The notes beneath the pieces were generated by a model. That model was given only the letters and a program-made list of their open reading frames with translations. It had not been told where the DNA came from and did not search any database. Both the position numbers and the translations under genes were made by a program. Shown piece after piece: positions 13,342 to 24,618 of a stretch of DNA of 64,000 nt. The first letter of the stretch is position 1. Each line of letters opens with the position of its first letter. The stretch is from Clytia hemisphaerica (lineage: Eukaryota; Cnidaria; Hydrozoa; Leptothecata; Clytiidae), in NCBI GenBank assembly GCA_902728285.1, contig CACVBU010001102.1, positions 936,149 through 1,000,148 of the forward strand, read 5' to 3'.

Positions 13342-14093
13342 CAGTCAGGTACTATTGCAAACTAGGAGAAATGCGTGTATTTCGCTTAAATAGGATGATT
13401 TATCCTAAATAAGATAAAATCGATAGCTTAGTTAGGAGAAATAGCAGAAAAAGTTGATTTTCTGAACAAATTCAGAGATCCGCGTCAAGCTTTGCATAAA
13501 TTTAAGAAATTTGGAGCCAGTATAGTATGCTTGTGAAGTTTGATCCATCAGTCAGCGTGCGTTCAGAAGTTATTCAACTTTTGACAAACTTCAGATTTTA
13601 TGCATCAAACTCTCTTAGTAAAAACTTTGCTCGTAACGATGTTTTGAAGAAATAGAAACTTAGATATAAATAAACTTATCCTATTGTAGTAGACACATTT
13701 GCGCAATTTACGTTTGTGTGGTTTGTGTCAAGGAGAATGAACACTTTCTCGTCCTTCGACACTTTTCATTCACGCTCATATTTTTCATACGGCAAAGCGT
13801 GTAACAAAAGCATTATTTCTCCTAATTTGTATATTTTATCCAAAATAGGATAAATGTTTAATATTTTTTTACTCCGCGCTGATAAGAAGCTAACATTTGG
13901 CCTAACATGATCTTCCTTATGAGTATAATTGATTCAGAGAGTTAAAAAGACGCGGATCTCTGAAGTTGTTCAGAAAATCAACTTTTTCTTCTATTTCTCC
14001 TAACTAAGCTATCGATTTTATCTTATTTAGGATAATTCATCCTATTTAAGCGAAATACCCGCATTTCTCCTAATTTGCAATAGTACTCGACTG
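13342..14093. mobile_element. 752-bp TIR element with ~150-bp arms and 5-bp duplication
   Basis: Left arm about 13342-13493 is repeated in inverse at about 13945-14093. Termini read CAGTC(AG/GA)GTACTATTGCAAA. Arms are nearly identical and contain ATTTATCCTAAATAAGATAA-type sequence and TCAGAGATCCGCGTC. Flanked by TTTGT at 13337-13341 and 14094-14098. No coding capacity, so a non-autonomous element. Superfamily is uncertain; a 5-bp duplication with CA-starting termini is seen in Transib, but the termini do not match its consensus well. Confidence 0.75.
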
Positions 14094-14802
14094 TTTGTTG
14101 TGCATGGTACGTAAAATGACAGACTGGTCCACTATTTTATTTGAAAAAAAAAATACATTTTTAAAAAATACTAAGGACTTATTCTTCATTATTTATCTCT
14201 AAATATTGTTATTTTTGTAAAATATTATTAAAATTGTTTTGAATTTCAAAGTTTGTGTAAATACAAAATAATATAAGTAGTCTGGAAATTTGATGTTTCC
14301 GTCACCTACAAATTTACGCTATTTTCCCCGATCGAAAGCGCTGGCTGGAATAATACTTTGCATAAAGTTGATTTTATGTCCGCCGAACTACATAGCGTGT
14401 TTTCAAATTGGAGATAAGCATTAGGTAACCTATGCAAACCAGGTTCCCAACCAGACAGCCTGACAACACAACCTGCCGCCCGCCTGCAAATAATCACTGT
14501 AAAATTTTTAAGTATTATGGATCACTCTCCTGCTTCTTCTGTTCCTGATTTGCATTCCAGTTCTAATGAAACTTCAATCTCTTCTAGTGAGCAAAGGTAT
14601 TGAAATTTTTTTGCATACTTTAGCTAATATTTTCACTCCTATCCATCCTATTATCATGAATCCTCTATCCTTTTTTTATTGTGTTCAGCAGAATTACAGA
14701 TTATATTAATTTAGGATTTCTCAAAATTAACAGACAGTTCCCCAGAATAAAAAAAAATAGGAGTGACAGAAATAAATAAGAAGGTCATTCCTACTACCTC
14801 TA

Positions 14803-14938
14803 CCGTGAGATTGGGTAACTTGCATCCAGTGGAGGCTAACATGCATAATAGCCCTCAAATGAATGAAAGACCTGGCTGGTCTTTAAAATACAACTATGCA
14901 TGTTAGCCTCCACTGATGCAAGTTACCAAATCTCACGG
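14803..14938. mobile_element. 136-bp hairpin MITE with TA flanks
   Basis: Left arm 14803-14846 (CCGTGAGATT...GCTAACATGCATA) pairs with right arm 14894-14938 (TATGCATGTTAGC...ATCTCACGG) with few mismatches, around a ~47-base loop. TA dinucleotides flank both sides (14801-14802, 14939-14940), as expected for Tc1/mariner-type or similar TA-targeting elements. It sits in intron 1 of the decayed Tnp2-like gene. Confidence 0.8.
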
Positions 14939-15005
14939 TATATCACGGTGGTATGGCACAAGTATTTTCGAGAATAGAAAAATCTTTTGATATCGAAAGT
15001 GTCAA

Positions 15006-15165
15006 TCAGTTAGTCACACTAGGAAATTAAGCTTTCAGAAAAAACAACATCAGTCATCTACAGGATACATTTCAACAACAAGGGAGAGTTACCTGAATCA
15101 AGTTCGAAAGACAATATTAATTAAAACTTGAAAGTTTGAAACAAAATAAAACATGCAGCAGACAA
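15006..15165. repeat. Dispersed repeat, copy 1
   Basis: Segment beginning CAGTTAGTCACACTAGGAAA and containing AACAACATCAGTCATCTACA recurs at 22950-23108 with about 90% similarity by eye and the same orientation. Both copies lie in introns of transposase genes. No terminal structure was recognised. Confidence 0.7.
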
Positions 15166-18100
15166 AATCAACCAACCAAAATTTGTCATTCAATTCCCGA
15201 GACAGCGCTTCGATTTTTAAGGCCTTGTTTATAAGCTAAAGTAAAAACAATTCCGCACATGTAAATGGGTCATTGTTTGAGGTCCGGCGAAATTTCCGGG
15301 AGATAGCCTATCCGGCCTATCCGGTGGTCCGCGGATCTAGGTGGGTTTCGCCTCCCCCGTAGATCTTTTTCTTGGGAAGTTGATCTTCAAATTAGTTTTC
15401 AAGGTTGGCTTGGCTCAAATTTTTTCATCTATGGCTCAAATTTTAGGCAATTTCTCAAAGTTTTTGAAAATGTTAATTTCATTAAAAAGCGCCGGGTTAT
15501 TTTTTCAGGAATCCCCTTAGAAGTTTGGCGGCGCATTTCTTTGCTTGAGAGCATCATTAATCTTTGATACGTATTTCGGCGGGACGCTAGTGTGACTAAC
15601 TGTCAATTTAATTTGCTATGTTACCAAAATTTTAGAAATTTATTTTTTTCTTTTTGTTTCAGGAATCGAAAATGTCCAAAATGTCATAATTCTTATGCTT
15701 CTCGTTACTTACAAAGACACCATCAAAATTTGCAAGGGAAGGATTGACAAGGAACATGATCAATCACTTTTTTCTGATGATGAAAACTCTGTAACTGATG
15801 AAAACGATACCAATCAAAATAATATATCAGCTACAAGCTTGCTAGAAATGTCTAGAATAATTATGAAGAGGAAGATGACTTTGCTCATGATCTTGATAGC
15901 TCTATAATACAGCTCGATTATAAAAAAAACAGTTGGTATAGAGTACATGGATTTGTTTCATATCTCTTGGCATACTATTTTAACATAACTGACACAGCTA
16001 TAGAAATATTGATAAGTTCTTATATCACCTTTTCAAGATATTGGAAAACTGTTCAATCTTGAGGTGCCATCGCTGCTACGTTTCCTCAAGTCTTTATCTC
16101 TTCAACAATTGCATAAGAAAGATAAGAAAGATGGCTTCAAACTTATGTGGTTTGCATAAATGTTTTTTCGTTATATGACTGGATAAATGCAGCCGAAATT
16201 TAATGGGTGAACGTATTTCCAAACAGTGCACCAATGTAGCATATCCAAATCATACACAAAAAGCAAGAAGGGTCAAGTGTGGACAAGAGTTGCTAGAAAA
16301 AAGTAACTTATGGAAATATCACTAAGTTGATCCCCTATAAAACCTACTGCTACAAACCATTGAAGTGGAGTCTTCAGCGACTCTTTTCCAGAGCTGGTTT
16401 TCGTGAGCAGTGTTTATCATGAAGACACGAGTGTCAGACCCAAACATCATGACTGATATATACGATGGAAAGTATGGAAGGAATTTGAGAATAAGCAGAA
16501 CTTTTTCCAAGATGATGGAGTTCAATTGGGTCTATGGTAAATTGTGATTGGTTTTTTGTCCCTACAAGTTTGTCAAAACATGCAGTGTTGGAGCAATTTA
16601 TGCTGTAATTACAACCTCCCCAGGAGCATCCGCTTTAAAAAGGAAAATGTTATCCTTATTGGTTAATTCCAAAAATGGAGCAGGAACCCTCTACAAATAG
16701 TTTTTCTTGAAGCCCTTGTAGATGAGATGCTGGAATCATGGAATGAAGGATTATTATCAAGATATAGTGGTCAATGTGCTGTAATGTGTGTTGGATGTGA
16801 CATGCCAGCATCAAGAAAACACTGTGGATTCTTGGTGAGTTTTTATACGTCAACCAATGTTATTTTCTTTCACTGCACTAGAAAAATCTTTTGTCAGTTG
16901 AAATGAAGATTATTATTGTTATTATATGTGACATGCCTCTTTCAAGGGCTTGTGAATGGCATATTTTTTTTAGATTAAATAAGAGTTTCTGCATAATAGT
17001 AAAATAGAAGGCCAGATAATTCTTATTTCTATGTTAGCAGGTTTATTCCAGGTAGTGTCACTTTTCTAGAAGACCTAATTTTACCAAATCCTGTCAGAAG
17101 GGACAAAATGGTATGCTAATTCACTGGACTCACTTTTGAAAACTAAATTTTGATTTAATTTTTAGGTAAGAATGCAACAAAGCCTGCAACAAGTGTGAAA
17201 AAGTCTTCCCATGTGACTTTATTTTGACCATTGATCACCTTACAAACGTAATATATGCCAAATTACATCTCTGCAATCTTTCAAGATAGATTTGTTAGAT
17301 TTTTTTCATGAGCCCTATGGCTTTTTTGTACGGTATACTTAAATAGGAATTTATTTAAAGCATTCTCTTTTCACAGCTGAATATTGTATAGTGGGAAGAC
17401 ATGAACTAAAGTACTGTGAAGCAGTTCCACTCTTTTTCTTTATCATGGTATATACTGCTCCTTCATGTAAAGCACTCTCAAAGTTTTTAAGTTTAAACTT
17501 AAAACTGATGTAATCTTTCAATGTATACGAATAAATAAAATTAAGATTGTTTAGACAAACTTGTGATGTTTGATTTTGAATGAACTTCATCAGAGGATCT
17601 TGGAACTGGATCAGAGTTGAGGAAAAGAAAATCCTGTTTTATATCTATGGATACTATTAGGGGTCGATGAAACTTTTCCAGGAAATATTTGAATCAAAAC
17701 AAAAGATGGAGGTGGGAAATGTTGAACCTTTTTCAGGATTTAAATTATCTATTTTGCTAAGAGACTCACTTTGGTAAAATAAATTATGTCTAAAAGGTTC
17801 CTTCACTTCTGTTTAGACATCAAAAGGAATAGCCCAATGTTAAATCGTTTTTTTTTTCAGGTCCGTGCACAAAAAAGATTACAGTGGCTTTGAATTGACC
17901 CAAGAAGTACTGACCCAAAGAAGAATTGGGATAAAACGCACAAATTCAAGGCACAGAGCACAGATGAGGCATACGAACAATCCCCGACTATTACCGAAAA
18001 GCGGCGTCGAGAGAGTTTATAGGGACACGATGACGGTTTTTTCTGAGTCTTCCCGATTTTTTATGCCATTTCTATGACAATAATAGATGCAATGCACAAT

Positions 18101-19751
18101 TTGTTTCTTGGTACTTCGAAAAAAATGATAGAAATTTGGAAGGAAAGAAATTACCTAAACAAAAATAATGTTATCAAAATACAAAAGGAAGTTGACAATT
18201 TTGTTTGTTCGAATGACGTTGGAAAGTAAGATTGAAGATTTTAATTTCAATTCGTTTACCGCAGACGAGCTCAAAAACTGGACATTAATATTTTCTAATT
18301 TTTGTTTGATGGAAATATTGCCAAAAAAAGACTTCGAATGCTGGAAAATTTTTGTTGAAGCATCCTTGTTGTTGTGTAACCAGGCACTACCTGTTGCTGA
18401 CATAGACAAAATCAATTCTCTTTTGTTCAAATTTTGCAAGTCATTCGAATCAATATATGGTAAAAATCGTGTACACAAAACATGCATATGCATTGTCATC
18501 TGGCAGACTGTATCGTTGATTTTGGTCCAGTGTATAGCTTTTGGTTGTTCAGTTTTGAAAGATACAATGGCATTTTAGGATCACAGCCTTCAAATAATAG
18601 AGGTATAGAAAAGTCAGTTGATGAGGCGTTTTGATTCAAATTTAGATGCATTGTGTTTGCCCTACCCGGACGTAATTAAGTGAACAATTTTTACCCATAA
18701 GGACAAAATTTCCCCGAAAAGATTCCAAGAGGTTCCATACAGCATGGATCCGATATGTCCATTGAACGCATTCTTTTGACATCGAAAAATACCAATGTCA
18801 AATTGGTTGATTGGTCTTCTTCAATTAATGTTGTAGAAAAACGTAAGCTTGTTGTTCATCATCTTAGCGAATCGGAAATTTGACATCTTACTGCAATGTA
18901 CAACCATATATACCCGGAACAAAATGTATACGTTCATAGAGCTTGTTGGAAAACAAGCGAAGTTGTGGTTGATAATGTGTGTTTTGGATCTGACACGTCT
19001 CGTACACTACGCTCTTCACATATTATGGCTTTTTTGGTGTGGAAAGACGGAAAGTGTGTGATTTGATGGATGATACCCCTAGAACCAGGAAAAATTCTTT
19101 ATTTAAAAACACGTTGCAAGTATTAATGGTCGCTTCAAGACCCACTTTTTCAAGAATCGATTGGTATTTGCCAACAAATATGAATTGAAAAATAAGTATG
19201 GAGTACCTGTATGTTTTTCGCGACTCTCTATTTGAATTGGGACATTCGGCGGCTGCATTTCATGCCAGTACAAAGAATTTTCTCTAAATTTGTATATACA
19301 AAAACACCATTAATAGTGCAAACTATATTGTGGTTATTCCTCGGTATCGGCATTTAAATATTAATTTTTTTATATATTTCATAGTGGAATACGGCAAGTT
19401 ATAAGATTGAGATTAATCAAACAATTTCTATTTAAAAAAACTCAAACTATGCTTGAAAAATTCTCAATTTAAAGTCCCATTTTTAGCGTGTTTTCTACAT
19501 TTTTAAAAATGTGTTTAGACTTATATCTTGATGCTTATTTAACCTCAAGTTTAAGAAGAACCCTTCAACCATTATTTATTTATCGAGGTTTTTAGTTTTG
19601 TGATATGTCAATATGATGTCTATGCAAAACTTGTTTATATACACCTTTTTGTAGGACCTTATTTTGGTTTTCTTTTCTTTTTTTAATTTCGGTAATTTCG
19701 GAAAGGTTGAAAAATTGTTTGAGTCTTTCTTTTCAAAAACCATAAGAAGTG

Positions 19752-19990
19752 TATGGTGGCCCATGAGTGTCATTCAAGATTAACCTTTGATTTTAAATTT
19801 TTTTTTCGTAATAGAATTTTAATTCAAAGTTAACTTCCTTTTAAAACGAAAAGCAAAGTTTGTTTTCAATGCAAAAGCAAAATACAAAGTGTATTTCATT
19901 TTCAAATTAAAACTTAAATCGCTTTTTTGCTTTTTTTTTTTGCATGATACGGATGGGCCGCCGCGTGGCCCATCGATGTCAATGAAATTT
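19752..19990. repeat. GTGGCCCAT-bordered AT-rich repeat, copy 1
   Basis: Begins GGTGGCCCATGAGTGTCATT and ends with a GC-rich hairpin (GATGGGCCGC...GTGGCCCATC) followed by GATGTCAAT. The ~170-bp interior is AT-rich. An inverted second copy with the same borders is at 27506-27722. The two borders are direct repeats of a GTGGCCCAT...TGTCA motif, not inverted repeats. Confidence 0.6.
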
Positions 19991-20194
19991 TCGGTGCCGT
20001 AAAATTAATGTGTTCTAACTTTAATAATGGTAGACTAATAGCGAAAAGACTTTTTGATAAATAACGAGATTGCTCACGGGAATTTTTTGCCCCGCATTCC
20101 GCGCGATCGTGTTTAATCGACCGCGCGTGTACGTTCTGTGAATTCTGTCTGCTGTATATTAGTCTAGCAAGCTAGACGACTAATTCATACATAG

Positions 20195-20754
20195 CCTGGG
20201 AATCCAAGCTCATAATTTTAGAAAAAACAAAAAATACCTCACCTCACAAAGTTCTAAAATTATAGAGCTTGGTGCAGGTAGATTAGTCTGACACAGAATG
20301 TTATAAACAGTCTGTGTGTGAACCCTTGTTGACAGAGTTTCTGAACTTTGGAAACCCAGGCAAACACACATAATCAACTTACCATAAAAACTCTTTCACA
20401 AGCTCTAAAGACTTTCAAAACTACTAAAAAACCACATCAAAACATCAGCCACATGTATTTAGACTTCCAGTCAACAGCCATTTTGTTTCTAAATGAATCT
20501 ATGTTTTCATTTTCATTTGTTTTCCTTTTTTCTGCAAAGTCAGCTTTTTCCATAAATTATGCGCGCGCATCGAAAATATCAAAATGCGCGCGAAAGTACT
20601 GCTAAGTAATACGCCGAAAGCTGGCCAATCAGGCCGAACCTGCATTGCAGGGAAAAATGTCCCTGCAGGCGAGTTACCTGCACCAAGCGTTAAACCAGCA
20701 GCAAAAATATCATAAACTAGACTGTGAAAAAAGTTTAACGCTTGGATTCCCAGG
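20195..20754. mobile_element. 560-bp element with 15-bp duplication and terminal stem-loops
   Basis: Termini are the perfect inverted repeat CCTGGGAATCCAAGC / GCTTGGATTCCCAGG. Flanks are a perfect 15-bp direct repeat CTAATTCATACATAG at 20180-20194 and 20755-20769. Each end forms its own stem-loop: arms 20204-20223 / 20252-20272 on the left and 20683-20695 / 20733-20745 (13 bp, perfect) on the right. Outer stem bases (CCAAGC/GCTTGG) and the following TGCAGGTA are shared between ends, while the rest of each stem differs in sequence yet stays paired. It is inserted inside the 1,672-bp element. A 15-bp target duplication is outside the range I know for common DNA-transposon families. Confidence 0.8.
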
Positions 20755-21217
20755 CTAATTCATACATAGTAGAAATAAAGCAAAAAGTAATAAAGGGAAC
20801 AATTTTAGTATACAAACTGAATCCCGTATTATTATTATTACATATTATTAGTATTGGTATTATTAGTATTACACGCATTATAAACGACTCCAGTCTAGCT
20901 GTATATGGGTACTGTATGCAAGAAAAAGCTCCTCTCCTCAGTCTTTTGAGACTTTAAACAGATTGGAGAGTGTACTAACCCCCCAGATGGAAATTCTACA
21001 GGGTTAACAGCCCGTTTGTTGCAGTCCCACTAAAGAGTCATGAAAATTCCCTGAAAATCTCGATGAGTGATCGGTGTACTTTTGCTGAAAAATGTGCCGT
21101 GGCTAGGTAGGAAATCATTTGTTTAAAAAGTTAATACCTTGACAGGGTAAATAAAATTATACAGATCATGGCAAATAAAATTATGGTACTATTAATCATT
21201 GTTCTTCTACATTGAAA

Positions 21218-21300
21218 GCTTGAGTGGCCGAGTGGATAAGGCGATGCGCTGGCAAGCACGGGAATGTTGTTTTTGAGAGTTCGAATCCTATACAGTGCGT
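21218..21300 (+). pseudogene. tRNA(Ser/Leu)-like segment with A and B boxes
   Basis: TGGCCGAGTGGATAAGGCGA matches a class II tRNA D-arm (A box), and AGTTCGAATCC 45 bases later matches the T-arm (B box). Spacing fits a long-variable-arm tRNA. The acceptor ends (GCTTGAG and CAGTGCG) do not pair and the T-stem is imperfect, so it is not a functional tRNA. It may be a tRNA pseudogene or the head of a tRNA-derived SINE. Confidence 0.4.
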
Positions 21301-21839
21301 TGAAGTTTGTGTTATTTTGTTAGCATTGGCCAAACTTTTTCTGGTTTTATGAGCTCTTATTGATATTTTTGAAAATTCCCGTTATCATTTTAAGAAACAA
21401 AAATTTTGACTACAGTCAGTATTTCAAAATGGATCAGGCTGGTTAGCAGAGGTAAGAGTAAAGAGTCAAGAGTCATGCCTTTCCCTTCTTCTCTTGAAAA
21501 TCCAGTATTCCAAAACTTTCAACTAAAAAAAATGCATGAAAATCGACTTTCGTCTTTTCTATTATCTTACAATCACTTTTTTCAGATCACCACAAGTGAA
21601 AAAAAAGGAGAACTAAGTGCTAAAAAATGATTGACAGGTCTAACAAAGTGATTGACAGGTGCGGGTTTGCTCGGGCGGGTTAGAAATTCCCGTGAGCAAT
21701 CTCGTTATTTATCACAATGTGCGAAAAGCTTAAGTAGCGATAAACCACGAGGAGCGAATTTTATGTACTACAGACTACAGACAGCTAGACGTGCTGTGTT
21801 GGGTAAAGTCTAATTTGATTTGATTGCTTGTGTTTTTTA

Positions 21840-24233
21840 ATGTCTTGGAAAGAAGACTTAGCTCTAAAAGAGCAACTTGAAATTTATGTAAAACAAGGTT
21901 TCAAGAAAATTGAAATTTTAGACTTCGTCATCAGGGACTATGGATATCATTTTAAATCTGGCTCTTGTAGCCCCTCTACCTTGTCAAGGATGTTGAGACA
22001 TTTTGAGATAACATATAGATTACTCTGTTCCTGCCGAAGCTGTTGAAGAAGTAGTACGACAGGAAATTAAAGGAGCAGGGAAAGATCTGGGATATCGAGC
22101 AATGACATTGAAAGTCAGGCAAAAACATGAACTGAAAGTTCCAAGAAACGTAGTGTATGCATGTATGGTCAATGTAGATTACGAAAATGTGAAAAAGAGA
22201 GCACTGAATCAAAATGGTAGAAAAAAGAGAGAAGGGCGATACACTACTGCGGGTGTTGATTCTTTGCTTTCGATTGATGGGCACGACAAGTTGATGGGTT
22301 ACCAAAACTCGACGTTTCCCATTGCAGTGTATGGAATGCTAGACCAGGCTAGTAGGAAAATACTAATCCTCAGATGTTGGACGACCAATAGCAATCCTGA
22401 CGTTGTCGGCCATTGGTACCTGGAATTGTTAAAGGAATCAAAAATCTTGCCTGGTAGTATGAGATGTGACCGTGGCACAGAAACTGGCAAATTGGTAACA
22501 ATTCATGGTTATCTAAGAGCTCAAGTTGGAGATCTCACTGATCCTGTTGATTCAATCATATATGGCACTTCAACCACTAACCAGGTACTAGGGCTTGCCT
22601 GTGCCTGTACACGTTTTTTTATAGGCTTCAAAGAATAGGTCAAAAAATTAAGAACATGCTAAGAACATTTAGAGGCTTCAAGAGTAAGAAAGAAGAACAT
22701 TTGTTTGTTTTTGATTATGTACACATGTTTCAATAAAAAGTAAAAAGGCTCTTAAGCCAGCTGACTTAATAAGTGAGGAAAATCACATTTCACGCCAATT
22801 AAGTCCCCCATGAGCAAACTTTTGAGACTTAAATTAATAGACTTAATTACTGTAAGAACATTTTAAGGCTTGAAATCAAAAAAGCTAAGAACATTGAAGG
22901 CTTCTTCGATTTTGAATGTTCTTATAAAAAAATGTGTATGTGGTATATCAGGCAGTTAGTCACACTAGGAAATCAAGCTTTCAGAAAAAACAACATCAGT
23001 CATCTACAGGATGTATTTGCAACAACAAGGATGAGAGTTACCTGAATCAAGTTCAAGATCCCAAAACAATCAATTTAAACTTGAAAACTTAAAATGAGAC
23101 AAAATGACAGATTGCGAATTAGATGAGGGATGTCGACATTAGACAAACTTACGGTAGAGTGTGGACATGAAATTTAATCTTTTTTTATGAAGTTAACATG
23201 ACTGTCAGCAGAGGTTGCATAGTTTGAACCCATAGTTTTTTCTTAAGGGGTGGGGTTGACACCTTCGGGGAAACCCAAGAAGGGGGGGTCGCAAATTTTC
23301 CAGAGGAAGGGGGAATCAGTCAAAAAAGGGGGGTAACCTTATCAAAAAACTTTTCTTTTTTTTAAGTTGAACTTAGGATAAAAAAGAATTTTGACACTAT
23401 TAATATGTTTCCAGATTGAGAGGTGGTGGCGCGAACTTCATGAACGCTTGGAGAAAAACATCAAGAAGGACCTCAATGCTCTTCTTGCTGAAAATTTGTA
23501 TAACCCACATGACCAAATTGATAGGTAATGTTATGTTTGAAACTTAAGTTTAACAAATTAAGTCAACGTGCATGAGACTGAAATATTAGATCATTTTTCT
23601 GTTATTGTTATTGCTTGTTCATATGTTTTTAATTTCTTTTTCAAGAGATCTCCTGGCATTCATCATGGTACCATGTGTTCAAAGAGAACTTGATGAATTT
23701 AAGGATATAGTCTGGAATACACATAGGATAAGACGTCAAAAGCATACTTTGCTACCAGATGGAATACCCAATCATATATATCAGTTTCCAGAAAAGTATG
23801 ATTTACAACAGTGTGGTAAGACATTTAAACTTAGTCTAGTTTTTTAAACTATTGAGCTATAGAATGATCGAGTGCAGAAGAAGGTTAACAATGGTTACAA
23901 AAGTATAGGGAGATATGTCAGACATTGTATGTGGGGTCAGGGGTGGACCCATTCTGTACTTTAGAGGGCCTACTTCTCTCTTCTCTAATGCAATGAATTT
24001 TCTTTAATCTTATATTTAATTTATTAGGATTCCAATTAACAGAGGAGCAGATCACTGAGGTGGAAGCAGAGGCAGAGCTAGGCAATGGTATTAGTGATTT
24101 TTTAACTGAAGAAATGCGTGAAGCATGTGAGTCAGTTGTGCCATATCCTGGTGAAGTTCCATTCAACCATTTTAGAACTGCTTACCTACATTTAAGATCT
24201 ACCTTAAAAGATAGATTGAACAATGAAAATTAG
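21840..24233 (+). CDS. Four-exon integrase-like (DDE) transposase, one frameshift
   Basis: Exons: 21840-22584, 23415-23524, 23646-23815, 24028-24233, all with GT-AG borders and compatible phase. The ATG at 21840 opens MSWKEDLALKEQL, a helix-turn-helix-like N-terminus. Near 22017 the frame shifts by one base and resumes as VPAEAVEEVVRQEIKGAG. The catalytic core shows Asp in SIDGHDKL, Asp in MRCDRGTETG and Glu in IERWWREL, the Glu being the second codon of exon 2; this is the retroviral-integrase-like DDE arrangement. The C-terminal exons carry HRIRRQKHTLLPDGIPN and VPYPGEVPFNHFR. It belongs, from memory, to the large metazoan 'integrase core domain' transposase group (possibly IS3EU-like). The single frameshift in otherwise open sequence indicates recent inactivation or a sequence error. 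A polyadenylation signal AATAAA is at 24381. The alpha-kinase starts 386 bases downstream. Confidence 0.8.
22950..23108. repeat. Dispersed repeat, copy 2
   Basis: Second copy of the repeat at 15006-15165, here within intron 1 of the integrase-like transposase gene. It shares CAGTTAGTCACACTAGGAAA and the run through GAGAGTTACCTGAATCAAGT. Confidence 0.7.
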
Positions 24234-24380
24234 TAAATGATTATACTGTATAATCTGTATCTATGATTTTAATATCTTTATTTGTCTCAAAATGTAAATA
24301 ATTTAAACTAGCTGTTGTCTAAGAATTTTTTAGTTTGTTTTATCGCATAAAAAATGAAAGAAAGTTGTTTGGTATACAAC

Positions 24381-24386
24381 AATAAA
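24381..24386 (+). terminator. Likely polyadenylation signal of the transposase gene
   Basis: AATAAA about 150 bases after the stop codon at 24231-24233 on the same strand. AT-rich surroundings make chance matches common, so this is supportive only by position. Confidence 0.4.
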
Positions 24387-24618
24387 ATATAAATTTGGTT
24401 TCATTGTTTCTTGTTTTAAGTATTTGAAAACTGCAATCTAACTCCCCTTTAGTAATCAATCAATGAAATACATTTTTTGCTTACAGTACTTTCTTTTGGA
24501 CATAGATAGCAAACCAGTTTCCTCCTTTAAAACAGTGAAAATAGCAAGATTATTAACATCATATTTATTGTTTTTCATTTTTAGACTAGATTATTGAAAA
24601 AGAAAATATAATAATAAA

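Larger units (their letters stand above)
14517..19370 (+). pseudogene. Decayed Tnp2-like (CACTA/EnSpm-type) transposase gene
   Basis: Exon 1 (14517-14596) encodes a Ser-rich start MDHSPASSVPDLHSSS and ends in a GT donor. After a TTTCAG acceptor, exon 2 (from 15663) encodes a zinc-finger-like CPKCHNSYASRYLQRHH. It continues through frameshifts with SWYRVHGFVSYLLAYYF, KTYCYKPLKWSLQRLFSR and VILIGLIPK to SRKHCGFL at a donor near 16834. Near 17170 an ACNKCEKVF-like segment follows. From 17863 come DYSGFEL, then IDAMHNLFLGTSKKMIEIW (18080), FTADELKNW, MHMHCHLADC and FSFERYNGIL (to 18580), then scattered homology to about 19370. These motifs and their order match the Tnp2-type transposase family common in cnidarians (recognised from memory). 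Several stops and frameshifts make it non-functional. Element termini were not found. Confidence 0.75.
20049..21720. mobile_element. 1,672-bp TIR element with 8-bp target duplication
   Basis: The left end ACTTTTTGATAAATAACGAG and the inverse of the right end ACATTGTGATAAATAACGAG match for about 37 bases, two mismatches being in the first eight. GCGAAAAG flanks both sides (20041-20048, 21721-21728). An 8-bp duplication is typical of hAT, P and Merlin elements; the termini do not clearly match any of them. No transposase is encoded. The element contains a nested 560-bp element and a tRNA-like segment. Confidence 0.8.
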
